A stretch of DNA of 58,027 nt from Rozella allomycis CSF55 (taxonomy: Eukaryota > Rozellomycota): contig KE561064.1 of NCBI GenBank assembly GCA_000442015.1, positions 1 through 58,027 on the forward strand, given 5' to 3'. Below the pieces are notes generated by a model. The model worked only from the letters and a program-made list of their open reading frames with translations. It did no database searches and was not told the DNA's origin. The translations under genes were made by a program, and so were the position numbers. Shown here in pieces: positions 43,343 to 54,740 of the stretch (its first letter is position 1; each line of letters begins with the position of its first letter).

Positions 43343-43600
43343 TCATCGATTCATATTCTTTAATTCTTTAATAAACTTGTCCATGTGCGCGTGCTGGTTT
43401 TGGATTCGACCATATGTAGATCTTCTATAACTGACTTTTAAGGAATCCATTTTAACTTCGTTTTTGCCTATCTCAAACGAAATATATGGATTACAGTCAT
43501 GAGCATTGAGTTTGTCATGAAAAGTGTGCGATGAAAACTCAATGGGTTTTTTATTCAGAGTATGCACGCCAACCATGTTATTCTTTGATCTTTTTAACAT
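43343..43600 (-). CDS. small hypothetical protein
   Basis: 85 aa, ATG at 43600, 18 bp beyond the stop of the RhoGEF gene on the same strand. Polar and basic, with HTFHDKLNAHD and YISFEIGKNEVKMDSLKVSY. No signal peptide, TM or domain recognised. Supported only by an ATG, an open frame and its position in an otherwise gap-free array. Confidence 0.4.
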   Translation of the reverse strand: MLKRSKNNMVGVHTLNKKPIEFSSHTFHDKLNAHDCNPYISFEIGKNEVKMDSLKVSYRRSTYGRIQNQHAHMDKFIKELKNMNR

Positions 43601-43618
43601 TGATTTATTCTACTATAT

Positions 43619-46600
43619 TTAAGAAAAACATATTACAAAGTTCTTTTCAGGGACCGAGAACGACCTGTGTCTTCCAGTAGACTTGACAGACATGAAATCA
43701 TCATACTCCACCAGCACTCGAGTGTCCTTCATAAGAGCTTGATGAGATTTAGGCTGCATTTGATCATTATCAAATATGGAGTCTGATTTTTCAATCATCA
43801 ATGTCATCACTAATGCTACTTTATCTAATGGATTGGGGCCAGGAAATATAAATGGTCCAAAGATATTAGCCAATTTAGCGATGCAATCGTCCCTATTTTC
43901 ACCAAAAGATATTCTAGTAAGATGACTGCAAAAGTACTTTAATAGTTCCTTTTTGCCATTCTCGATAGATTTTAAAATTCTAGAAATCTCTTCAGGCTTT
44001 ATGTTTGAATCATTGCTATTGTTACAAAGACTAAAGATAGTTGATTGGACGTTAGTATCGAGCGCTAAAATGGAATCGATCATAATCATTCGCTTCAACA
44101 GGCCAACCAAGACTTCAATCTTATCATTCTTGTATTCAGAAAAGTTTATTCTTGTTCCGTTTCGTAGGTCGGAATAAATTTGGTCAACAGCATTACTTTG
44201 ACGACAATTGCCATATAAACTTACATAATCTACTCCTTGCACTTCAACTATCTGGCAAATTTCCTTGATTTTCTCAAAGTAATACTCATCAGAAGATTCT
44301 TTAAATGAATCGCCTATACTGTGGAGACTTTTATTCTCGTCTATTGTGGTCTTTGAACTAAAAGATGCCATAAATTTTTTTATCGATTTAATTGTATTTG
44401 AAGAATTATTTGAATTGGAAGTCGAGAATATTTTTTCTTCTTCCAATATGATATTCGTTGTCTCAATCACTTTCTCATTTGTCTTGTTGAGCCTAATAAA
44501 CGATCTGCCAAAACTTGATGTCGATTGGGCCAAATTAATACTAGACTGTTTCACAAGCTTAGATATCGAAGATGGCGTGTATTGATTTATTATGTTCTCC
44601 ACCTTTGACATTAATGTGTCCATATGCTCATCAGCAGAATTTCTAAAGTTTAAGTAGCTCGTAATTCCAACAATGTTTTGATAAAAGTATTCCGAAAAGG
44701 TCAAGATATTTTTGAATTCTTTCATGGCGATTGGATTACCCATAAAATCACTGAAATCTAATCTGCTGGTAGAAAAAAATCGAAAATGATCGTTATTCGG
44801 TTGGATTACACCAAGAACATCTATGAAATGCAAGAAAAAATTAATTACTTGCAGAACTAAAATACCTTACGTAACTCTCACGCAAAACATCACCATCTTG
44901 GTATATATAGCAAATATTATTCTTAAGACCTGCCTCCTTGTAGTCTACAAAATTGTACAAATGAAAGTAGATATCATAATCCTTCCATTTTTTACTTAAC
45001 ACTCTGGCTTTTGAATCTATATCACGACTCTAACTTTAATTTTACCTTGGTATTTTAAGTGATGTGTTGTATCCCGGAATTTGTTCAAAAAAGAAAGTTT
45101 AGATTCCCTTGTTAGCGCCTTAAAAATAAAGCTCGTAGAATTCTCGAAATCATGATATTTTGACTTTTTGAAAATGTTTTCTTTAACTTTCAAAGCCCAT
45201 TCCGCAGAATTTTTAAAATCAATACGCAGTCCTAATGGATCACCATCTTTTATTAAGTCCTGGCAACGCGAATCATCAAGGTCAAACAAAGCTATAGCTT
45301 TGTAAGGTTTCTTTTTGGAAGAGCTTTTCTTTAATCCGTCAATACTGTTAAGTTTTGCCCAATTTCTCCTCTTTGTAATAAGGATTTTATCATTTAACAA
45401 AAACAATGTCAAGGACTCCTTGGTCTTTAAAGAAGATGGATCAACTTCAAGACAGTCGATATTAGAAATATACCAACGACTTGAATTAATTATATTTGCT
45501 AGGCAACCTTCAATTAAGTCATACACTAAAAATATTTGGGTAGACGCTTTTGCCTTGTCCAAACCTTTGCAAAATGATTCCATTTTCAATTTCAACTCCA
45601 GCATTTCTGACTTTTTCTCTTCATTTTCAGTATTTTTAACTAGCGCTAAATTAATTTCTCGAAATCTTTCTTACCATCGACGAGCAATGTGTATCGAGGA
45701 ACTCTTTGAATAGTTTCCATCAACAATTGTTTGATATCAAGACGTCCCTCTGTGGTTCTTGTCAAATCATCTAGAATAGTCTTAAACGTTATGTTTTCAG
45801 CTAGCAATTTCTCTAATGTTTCAATGGCGTTTGAAAATGATTTAACAAATTCTTCATACACTTCCATCTTTTCAAACTAATTTTGAGAAAAGAATTGAAT
45901 TACATTTTTGGTGAAAATTAAGATCAATTTTCTATCAAAATCATCCACAAGGATACCGTCTACCTCAAGTTGGACTAGTTCTTTCAACAACGCTTGATTA
46001 AATTCAAGAATTTCATCTATATTGTTAAATATCATTTTGTATTCAAAAACGGGAAGGGGATAGTGATATGCGAGATTCTCTGGAATGGTGGAGTTTGACG
46101 TTGGTTTTAATGCATTCATAAAGACCTCTCAAAGATAGAATAAAAAATTACATTTTTCAAGATTCCCAACTTTCTCACATAATTTTTCTCTGTCTCGATT
46201 AATTCTAAAGTTGCCGATATTCTTTTCGCCTCCATTCCAGATTCTGTTTTCGATGAATTACTCTCCACTGAGTATGTTGAGAATCTAGTTCTCAACTGTG
46301 AGTTATGTCGAGCGAGTTGTTTTTGTTTTAGAATGTCTGGATTCCCTATGGGTTGCCCGAATGTGCGGTATAACACATCCCATGAATGATCATTTTCTAT
46401 TAGCAAAACAATCACTTGCTTACCGTCTTCTAAATCCTCTATATTGTAATCGAGAACAATATCCACATTTATAATGTGTTGAATTTGACTATTTTCCAGC
46501 GACAACAACGCTCTCGATAAGTTGTGATCTGTGACTTTTTCCAAATAGTCTGACAAATTCTGTGCTGAATACGTCACATCTACTGTCTCATTCTTGGATT

Positions 46601-47390
46601 GATAATTTGAAGAGAGCGGTCTCATAAAAGTATTTTTGAAGTTGCTCTTTTTGAACCCTTTTGATGAATCCAAAAATGAATTCTTGAATTTTTCCGATAG
46701 CAAAGATTTTGACATGCGTCTTTCTCTTCCCTGAGATCTAACCTCCGAGAGCGATGTATTTGACTCTTGACTGAGGCCCATAAGAGATTCGTTGAAAACA
46801 TGAGAAGAAAGTGAAGTAGTAAGAGTAGAAAAGCCACCTTCAGTGTGCATTGCTTTGACATATTTTCTAAGAATGAACAAACTTATTGCCTTAGAGAACG
46901 ACTTTGTTTCAAGGGCTTGTGCAAACTCATAAAATTCTTTCCCAAGTGAATGAATAATTTTGAAGCCCTTTCAAATCGAATATTGTACCTTACTTTTTGG
47001 CATAAAACTATAGCCCTAATAAAATCTTCGTTTCGCAACTTTTCACCTTTGTTGATGCCAAGAATTAAAGAAATGCACAATGGTCCCCCAAACAATTCAT
47101 GATTACCAACGAAGTGATAATGATCTAATGGTCACTAAACTTTATCGTTACCTCTAGGTAAACCATTAGAATCCCAAAAATATTGCTTATAATAACCAAT
47201 TTTATAATTTATAACCGCTGAATCATAAATGGCAGAATAATCAACATCTGGCTCCATAATCGGAATAACAAACGGAAATCCTTGGTCCCCAAAAAGCTTC
47301 TCAATCACCTCCTTTAATGCATATATCTAAAGATACTTCAATTGATTGATGGGTTCTGTTATGCTGTCTTAAAGGTACAGTATCCTCCAT
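43619..47390 (-). CDS. RhoGEF (DH-PH) with C-terminal RhoGAP-like domain
   Basis: 1184 aa from nine exons: 47390-47337, 47311-47152, 47124-46994, 46967-46152, 46125-45904, 45876-45675, 45645-45046, 45016-44849, 44820-43619; introns 25, 27, 26, 26, 27, 29, 29, 28 nt. The N-terminal 110 residues (GYYKQYFWDSNGLPRDHYHF, then ELFGGPLCISLIL) faintly resemble the start of RapGAP domains. DH: LELIETEKNYVRKLGILKNV, YEEFVKSFSNAIETLEKLL, ETIQRVPRYTLLVDA. PH: LTLFLLNDKILITKRR. C-terminal: IVEVQGVDYVSLYGNCRQS, LLKYFCSHLTRIS, CIAKLANIFGPFIF, RhoGAP-like; the catalytic Arg is not clear. It could couple activation and shutdown of Rho GTPases, as in Bcr. One intron contains an in-frame TAG (45877-45903). Confidence 0.82.
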
Positions 47391-47464
47391 GTAGCTAACT
47401 TGTTTTGTTTACGGTTATAAAACAAAAATTTTCCGATAAACAATAGAACAAAAAGTAAAAAAGT

Positions 47465-48223
47465 TTATGAATAATTTTTTATCATTTCAAACCAATAACT
47501 TGAAGTGCTCATTTGCTCATCGCCAAGCTCCTTCAATTTTTCGCGATTCTTCAATATCAATTCTTTCTTCTTGGTTTTGTTGTTTAACTTGGCAGGTAGC
47601 GCAGTAAGTTTATCAACGTCATCGAAATGGGCTGAAGGAGTTTTCCTGATCTCTTTAATTCGTTTTTGTAAATCCGCAGTCAAGTTTTTGTATCTTTGCG
47701 CTTCATCCTGTGCAGTCTGCAATTCTAGCTTTAGTACAATCGAATTGCTTTCTCCTTGACTAATTTGAGTGCTCATCAAGTCTTTTTCTATCTTCAGTTT
47801 TTGCATTGTTTCTTTCTCCTTTTGTAGTTGAGCACGCAGCCGTTTATTTTCATCAACTAAATTTTCTGACGACCGCTTTAATTGGTTATAGTTGTTAATA
47901 AAAATATGAAAAAGGTTTGATAGATCTCTTGCTTCTTTTTGAAGGTTTATATTGTTATCTACTGAGTAAGGATCAGACAATGAGTAGTTCGGTCCATTTT
48001 CTGTCACGGATAATCTCTCTAACTGGCTTTTCATGTTTTTTAAAAGCAAGGAAACCTCAATCTTTGATTCAATCTCATTGTCTAACCTCTTCTTGAGTTC
48101 TTGATTTAACGCATCACTATCTTGTAATTGGAATATACTCTTGTGTAATTCTCCTATTGATGTTGCATGAGCATTTTCATTGTTTGTGTATTTGATAAAG
48201 TCTGATTGCGCATTTTCTTCCAT
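47465..48223 (-). CDS. coiled-coil protein
   Basis: 252 aa, single exon, ATG at 48223. Nearly continuous heptad pattern (LNQELKKRLDNEIESKIEVS, LVDENKRLRAQLQKEKETMQ, LKLELQTAQDEAQRYKNLTA) with a short basic tail. Such proteins are often tethers or cytoskeletal. I do not recognise it. Its stop is 74 bp from the RhoGEF start, and it is divergent from SPC24 (254 bp). Confidence 0.6.
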   Translation of the reverse strand: MEENAQSDFIKYTNNENAHATSIGELHKSIFQLQDSDALNQELKKRLDNEIESKIEVSLLLKNMKSQLERLSVTENGPNYSLSDPYSVDNNINLQKEARDLSNLFHIFINNYNQLKRSSENLVDENKRLRAQLQKEKETMQKLKIEKDLMSTQISQGESNSIVLKLELQTAQDEAQRYKNLTADLQKRIKEIRKTPSAHFDDVDKLTALPAKLNNKTKKKELILKNREKLKELGDEQMSTSSYWFEMIKNYS

Positions 48224-48477
48224 GAAAATTGTTTACAAGGTAGCAATAACAAGAACAAAAATAAATAATATAAAGTGTATATTCGAGGTGAAAATGGTAT
48301 TAACTTAAGTTGCCATTTGCCAATAATCATTTCTGAAGTCCGGATCGTCTCCCTGTCCGATAAGTGGTACATAACATAAGTAGCATCCAATAAATACTCA
48401 AACACCATGTAGAACTAATAAGATTTTATATACCGTATGCGCGATTTATTTGATAAATACTTTCCTCTCTACATTCT

Positions 48478-49138
48478 ATGAACCCTTTTACGAAATTTCG
48501 CGCCAAAATGACAAATATTGTCTCCACAGCGGATTTGCTGGAAATGACGATAAAGACCGGTGAAATACCATCAGCGTTACACTCTGTGCAAAATTCTTAT
48601 CAAGATTTGTTAAATCTTAGACAAACTCAAATTGAAGGACAAAGAAGCTTGATTAAAAGTAAGGATTTTATTTTCTGTACCTAAGAGTGGATGAAAAATG
48701 TAGAGAAAAGCAAATTAGAATCGCAAAGGCCCGAAAACAAGACTGCTGAAGAGCATCAACGACTTATGGAAAAACTGGACGAACAGAAATTCATTACGGC
48801 CAAACACATTAATGACCTGGAATTTGCATTAACGTAAACATTTTTATATAATGCTATATAGATCGTTGGAAAAAGAAAAGGGGCAGCTAGAAAGAGAGAT
48901 TGAGAAATTGAACCAACAATCCCAAACGTTAGACGAAAGGTATGAAGTGATCAACCGGCAAGAAATGTATACACACATAGGCTTCGAAGCAATTGTTGAA
49001 GAAGGAACTGTCAAAAAAGTACGAGTAAAGAATTCGATTAAAAATGATGTCTTTACGTTGAAAGTAGCCGATTTAAACAAATTAGACGAATTTGAAAGAG
49101 CGAATTATCTTTGGAGTTTATTAAGTGCAAAATCATAA
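48478..49138 (+). CDS. SPC24: kinetochore protein Spc24
   Basis: 201 aa from exons 48478-48658, 48686-48833 and 48862-49138 (introns 27, 28 nt). A long coiled coil (SLEKEKGQLEREIEKLNQQ) leads into a small C-terminal RWD domain: MYTHIGFEAIVEEGTVKKVR, NDVFTLKVADLNK, ERANYLWSLLSA, like fungal and animal Spc24. Spc24 pairs with Spc25 in the Ndc80 complex, binding CENP-T/Mis12 at the inner kinetochore. Length is right (about 200). The stop codon is one base from that of CDT1 on the other strand. Confidence 0.78.
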
Positions 49139-49139
49139 A

Positions 49140-50571
49140 TTAGCTGATTTTTGATTCCAATAATTTTTTCATTGAATTTACGGGTTCTGAGGTTTTTAGT
49201 TTTACTACAACACCATTCCCTGACGCTGAGGATGAAATCCAATCAGGAAGCAATTTTTCTAATTTTTCTATTTCTTTTTTTGATTCATCTATGTTGATTT
49301 TGATTTTTCTTTACCGTATGATAATCCCAACAAAGGATTCTGAGAGAGTGATTGTAACACTTCGTGAATAAACAAACTGGTCTTTCTTTTACTCAGAAAC
49401 AATCTTTTAGACAAAAAATATAGCTTTACATATAAAGAGCATCCATTAATGAAGATAACAAAAATAAATCCGGTTTTTCTTTCATCATTTTGAAATTAGA
49501 TTCTTTTTCGAGTCTAGCCTTTTCTTTCAACCTAACTCTCTCAAGGAGAGAAAGCTTTTTATTTTCTGCAGGTAAAGCATTTTCTTTTTCTTCTACATTT
49601 TTATCTAAATCGCTTTTAGCCGAAATAGGGATCGATTGTTGAGATTTATTAGAACTATTCACGTCGACATCATAAAGTTGAGTTTCGGGAATTTCAGATT
49701 TATTTATCCAAATCGTCTTTAATCGTTTTTCAAACAAAGCTTTTCTCTTATACAAAAATTCGCCAGATTGAATCGCTCTTTTCGCTTCTTCGTCTGTAAC
49801 AGATTCAATGTTTTTATTAAATTGAATAGCATGTGAAGATGTCCGCTTTCCCTCAAACATTACTTTAACTGGCTCAAAAATGTATCCCTCGGGATAAACT
49901 GTCTTTATTTGCTTCAGGTGGCCTTCATTCACGTTTCTCTTGTAAATGACACAAAATTATTACTTTCTGCAGACATTTTCTATCGGTTTTTTCATTTTAT
50001 GGAATATACATGTCTCACCTCTGTTGGACACAAATGACACAGTAGAATCTAATGCCATAAAGATTCGATATAAAGATTCCAGTCTTTCGGGCAAACTCAC
50101 TTTTGTTAAATTAGGCACTTTTAAATGGGCATACTTTTTATACGCCGGTATCTTATCATCCGATTCTAACAAGTTTTTTGGCTTTACAGCATGTGTGTCA
50201 CTTGTCTCCAAAATTTTGCGCGCAATACTTTCATTTTTAATATTCTATGACATTAATAACTGAAAATATACTTTTGTAACAAAACTATCTGAAAATGACA
50301 GTGCCTTGTCCTCAATAGACCTGGCTTTAGACTCTTTCTCCAAAATATCTCCCTCCTTCTCTTGTCTTTGTCTATTTTCTCTTTTATCTGCGATTTCTTC
50401 TTTGTTATCAAAACTGACTGCCACCGAATCCGATGGTAGCGACATGTTGAAAGAGACGATTTTTTCCTCCGATTCATCTTGAAAAACTTTGAGTTTCTTT
50501 TTTTCCTTAGCATATGGTGATGTCTGCCTCTTTGTCGTCCGCAAATATGACTTTAAAGATGATTGTTTCAT
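49140..50571 (-). CDS. CDT1: DNA replication licensing factor Cdt1
   Basis: 441 aa from exons 50571-50272, 50244-49964, 49936-49430, 49403-49315 and 49288-49140 (introns 27, 27, 26, 26 nt). The N-terminus is MKQSSLKSYL, PIP-box-like (QxxLxxYL), then a disordered acidic region. Winged helix 1: LPERLESLYRIFMALDSTVS, then IENVCRKNVNEGHLKQIKTVYP. C-terminal winged helix: LFLSKRKTSLFIHEVLQ, then EKLEKLLPDWIS. Cdt1 loads MCM2-7 onto ORC/Cdc6-marked origins; a PCNA-box would allow CRL4-Cdt2 destruction in S phase, linking it to the NEDD8 system. One 27-nt intron skips ACAAG to end AGAG. Confidence 0.88.
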
Positions 50572-51412
50572 TCAGTCGCGTCCGAAATTTCGCATTTTAA
50601 TTTTTATAAATTCAAATCAAAAAGATTTTATTTATATTGCTACACAGCCGAATTTTGATAACTTGTAGCTTTTTGATCTTCTGGTAATTGTATTGGTCTA
50701 GAATTGGGTTGATTAAAATCAGGAAAACTGGGGATGAAGGAAACAATAACATAGGCTACACCAAAAATACAAGAAACACTAGTAACGTATATTTGAAATG
50801 CCTTTTCATTATATACAAGACATCCGAGACTATTTTAGTTCAATATTGTTTTCGTTACAAAATTAAAGCGAATCCCCTTCCTTTGTACGTGTGAATAAAC
50901 TTTAAATATTCAACTGCTATTTCATTCACGGGATTATTAACGTCAATTGATATCAAACCAATGCAAAATATGCTAGTGTTAATTATCCAAATCCGTTACA
51001 TAACATACAAATGAGATATTATATTCGCAAATCCACCAGAAAAAATATCAACTAAAGAGGCTATAAGAATTTGCACGTTTAATATCCCATTAGCTATTTT
51101 GAAGGCAAGGAATAGCTTATCCGAATCCATTTTAGAAATTTACCATGAATATAACAGCATTGGTAATTGAGGCATGCTATGAACATTTAATGGTAATCGT
51201 AATCAAAAATACTATAATTGTTTATATCAATGCGTTAATAGACCATAATAAAAATTGCTCGAGTCAATTAAGAAATCGTATTGTAATTAGTCTATGAAAA
51301 CAAAGGTATTTAGAGAGAAACAGCAATAAGTAAAGATAGTGGTACCTTTTTAGAGATTAGGAAAAGAATAAATTGGTAACTCGAATGGTTCATTCAATTC
51401 AAGAAATTTCGA
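50572..51412. other. 841-bp intergenic gap, longest outside the repeat zone
   Basis: Between the divergent CDT1 and ADCK genes. AT-rich, no ORF with family likeness (50688-50894 is a weak shadow). I saw no tRNA cloverleaf or snRNA signature by eye. Gaps elsewhere are mostly under 250 bp, so it may hold an unrecognised RNA gene or larger promoters. Confidence 0.4.
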
Positions 51413-53186
51413 ATGTCAATTCGTCATCTTCACAGGAGACTTATACCATTGATTTTCGGGTTTGGAGTTGCTGTAGCCACCCAAAGACATGGACCTTACT
51501 ACAGTGTTTTTTCTAATACCGCATCAACTTTTTTTCTAAGGCCATTAAGATTGCAGTGTGAAACAGATGAAACTCAATTAATACACTATACTTTGAAAGT
51601 GGATGATTTGTTGCCCCAGAAAAGAATTCCTCGACTCATGTTTTATGTTTCATGCATGATCAGATTTTTTCAACTTGGTATCTACTTTATACCGGCATTG
51701 CTGACCTTTCCTGTGGCATATTTGACGCAAGAAACCGTGTTTAAAAGCTCTATGAAAAATTGGTACAAGTTGCTTAGATGGACTTTACGAAAATCTGGAC
51801 CAACGTTCATAAAACTTGGGCAATGGGCATCTACAAGACCAGATATTTTTCCAGAAACATTTTGTGTTATACTTTCTAAATTACACGATGATGCATACAA
51901 ACACGCATACCAAGATACCATAGATATATTTAGAGTAGAATTGAATTCAGCGCCAAACGAAATATTTGACACTTTAGATCCTGAGCCTGTTGGATCTGGT
52001 TGTATAGCTCAAGTAAACTATGTAATCATATTGTAAAGGTTTATAGAGGAGTATTAAAGAAGAATCGCAAGATAGTCGCCGTAAAAGTTAGACATCCCAA
52101 CGTGGAAAATATTATAAAGAAAGATCTCGCTTTAATGTATTTTATCTTTAGGTCTATTGATTCAATACCATCGATGGAATGGATTGGTTTTTCTCGTCAA
52201 TGGATGGAATTTGGGACTATGATGTTAAAACAACTGGACTTTCGATTAGAAGCTAAAAATTTACAAAAGTTTGGATCAAATTTCAGATCTGACCATCATG
52301 TAGTTTTTCCGTCCCCGATTTTGGAACTAACGACTGAAGGGATCTTAATTGAATCATTTGAAGAGGCGTTCCCTGTTCAAGATATAATAAAACTAAGTGA
52401 CAATAGATTCAACGGCCTAAAGTCGCAGGTAGCTTTCTTAGGCCTACATTCATTTCTTAAAATGATGCTGTTGGATAATTTTACCCATGCTGATCTACAC
52501 CCAGGTAATACGAAAATTCATACTCAAAAGGAAATATTCTTGTTAGATTTGTAAAGAAAGTGTCCTACTTGAATAACTTTTGGTTAAAAACCCCGTTTCC
52601 TGTTTTCGTGCCATTTGAAGAGTCAATTGAGTCGGTAGATTTTATAGACGATAACAGGCCGATAGATGATCTACCGCTGCACATCAATTCCCTTCAAGAC
52701 CCTATTCTAAAAGAATTTCCGAATGTTTACGATCCTCAATTGATTTTCGTAGACACCGGATTAACAATACAGTTGGCCAAGCCTCAAATGAGAGACTTTT
52801 TGGACTTATTTGAAGCATTAGTTTTACAGAAAGATGGTTATAAAGTGGGTAAACTTATTGTTGAAAGATCACCGCAAAAAGCGCCTGCATTGAATCCAGT
52901 GCAATTTTGTTCAAAAATGGGAGAAATGATTACAGGCTTGCTTCAAGAATCAGGTTTAAATTTTGTAAAACATGACTTTGGTGAAATATTACTTTCGGTT
53001 TTTAGAATGGTCAGAGATCATCATGTTGTTCTTGATGAAAGATTTACGAATTTGGGAATGAGTCTAGTGATATTAGAGGGACTTGGGCGCCAGCTGAGCC
53101 CTTCGACAGATTTGTTTGAAGCAGCAAAGCCAGCTTTACTTTTAGCATTACGAAAGTGGATTAATTTAAAGCATGAATGTAAATAA
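51413..53186 (+). CDS. ADCK2-like ABC1/UbiB family atypical kinase (mitochondrial)
   Basis: 573 aa from exons 51413-52012, 52039-52504 and 52531-53186 (two 26-nt introns). N-terminal basic amphipathic leader (MSIRHLHRRLIPLIFGFGVA) suits mitochondrial import. UbiB hallmarks: FIKLGQWASTRPD (KxGQ), VGSGCIAQVYRGVL, IVAVKVRHP, TMMLKQLDFRLEAKNL, HADLHPGNILVR and FVDTGLT replacing DFG. The family supports coenzyme Q biosynthesis. HPGNILVR and AQVYRG appear only after splicing. Between HPGN and DTG lies a 70-residue acidic insertion, as in ADCK2. Its presence argues for a respiring mitochondrion. Confidence 0.87.
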
Positions 53187-53225
53187 AACTATTTGATTTT
53201 TTATCGTGTATTTTGGAATTTTATC

Positions 53226-54712
53226 ATGTCAGAAATTCTTGGTGTACTGTTCAGAAATCTCAGAGAAGATACAACTATAGATGAATTGATAGTGGCCCAA
53301 TTATTGTCACTCTCGAATATTCAAATATCGGTGGAAAATGCTACTAGATTATTAATATATTGTAACGGCAATTTGGACGAAGCATGTTCCTTTTTATTAG
53401 ACCTGATAGGTGGAAAATAATACATTGATTAAACCGAATCCTTGCGTTATTTTGAGAGGTCTTGAGCATGCGATAAATTCTTGTTACTTGAATGCGTTGT
53501 TGTTCTCTTTATTCTCTGTTCATGATAACTTGGATTTTTTGCTGATTAGACCATTAGAAGATATGGGTAGAGATATCCTTCGAAAATTCACCCTTTGGCT
53601 AACGAATCAAATCCGTAAAGGACGTTGTATTGATGCATTCATTGTACACGAATACAGAATTTGTCTATTCGATCTTGGATTTTCCAACTATGGCGACATT
53701 GAAAAAGAACATGACGTTTACGAGTTATTCGGTTTTTTATTTGAAATGCTTGATGGTCCATTGCTAGCATTGCGCCAATCATTCCATCATGGCGCGAATG
53801 AAGATGTCAAACGAGACCAACGTGAAATTTTCGAAAGATCCATTCAGCTATCAATACTTTCTTCAAAAGACTCGTATGATTTATCCTTGATGATGAATGA
53901 TTTCTTTTTTGAAAACATTGTACCAGATTTAAACAGATTTGATTCCGCAAACGGATCGTTAAAAGTTAACGCATTGAGCACTTTGAATTTGCAACCTTTT
54001 TACAATTTTCACGGAGAAGTGTTCAGGCATGAAAGTGTGTTTGTACCAGTGGTAATAAAGAGATATACCGCAAAGCGAACCAAAAATTCAAAGCAAATAT
54101 TAATACCTTTTTACATTAATGCATCTAAATATATCTCTAGTAGCAATAATGGTTCTAGAAGGAGCTCAATGTTGGAATTCAAAGAATGTCGATATTTATT
54201 TGTTTTGAGATCAATTATTTGTCACGTTAATTCAGATTCCTTNTCCTTTCTACATTAATGCATCTAAATATGTCTCTAGTAGCAATAATGGTTCTAAAAG
54301 GAGCTCAATGTTGGAATTCAAAGAATGTCGGTATTTATTTGTTTTGAGATCAATTATTTGTCACGTTAATTCAGATTCCTTAGATTCAGGACATTATGTT
54401 TCTTTTGTTGCGCAAAAGCTGAATGGTCACGACGAGTACAATGTGTCATGGATAAAGTACGATGACATGGGCGTAAATCCAATCACGCTCATGGATTCAT
54501 ATAAAGAGAGCATTGAAGTACTTTTTGAATACATTGGAAAGAATGCCTACATGTTATTCTATGAACTGATAGATTTAGAAAATCTTGTCAAGGCAAGCAA
54601 GGAATATCTGTTACAAGAAGCCAACAATCAATCTGATTATTTACTGGCCCTTAAATTACAAAACGACGACTTTAAGAAGAATAGCAAGGAGAGCGTTTGT
54701 GCCCAACAATAA
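53226..54712 (+). CDS. ubiquitin-specific protease with N-terminal UBA-like domain, disrupted in this assembly
   Basis: ATG at 53226; the first 60 residues end in a UBA-like helix triple (VENATRLLIYCNGNLDEACS). The peptidase C19 core follows in another frame: GLEHAINSCYLNALLFSLF (Cys box) and, near the end, LDSGHYVSFVAQ (His box) and MLFYELIDL. Frame breaks: one base short in an A-run about 53413-53416, and an N at 54243 beside a 135-bp duplicated stretch. Removing the duplicate joins SIICHVNSDS to LDSGHY, so the gene is probably intact in the organism. Order UBA-USP recalls USP25/28. It likely removes ubiquitin from client proteins. Its stop is 28 bp from the SUMO protease start. Confidence 0.75.
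54108..54380 (+). repeat. 135-bp near-identical duplication around an N, probable unmerged overlap
   Basis: 54108-54242 and about 54246-54380 match except for a few single-base differences (atatctc/tgtctc, ctagaagg/ctaaaagg, cgatatt/cggtatt). The left copy ends at the N; the right copy continues into new sequence. This is the pattern of two contigs from different haplotypes or repeats placed end to end without merging. Confidence 0.8.
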
Positions 54713-54740
54713 ATTTTAGTTTTTTGATTTTTCGTTTTTG

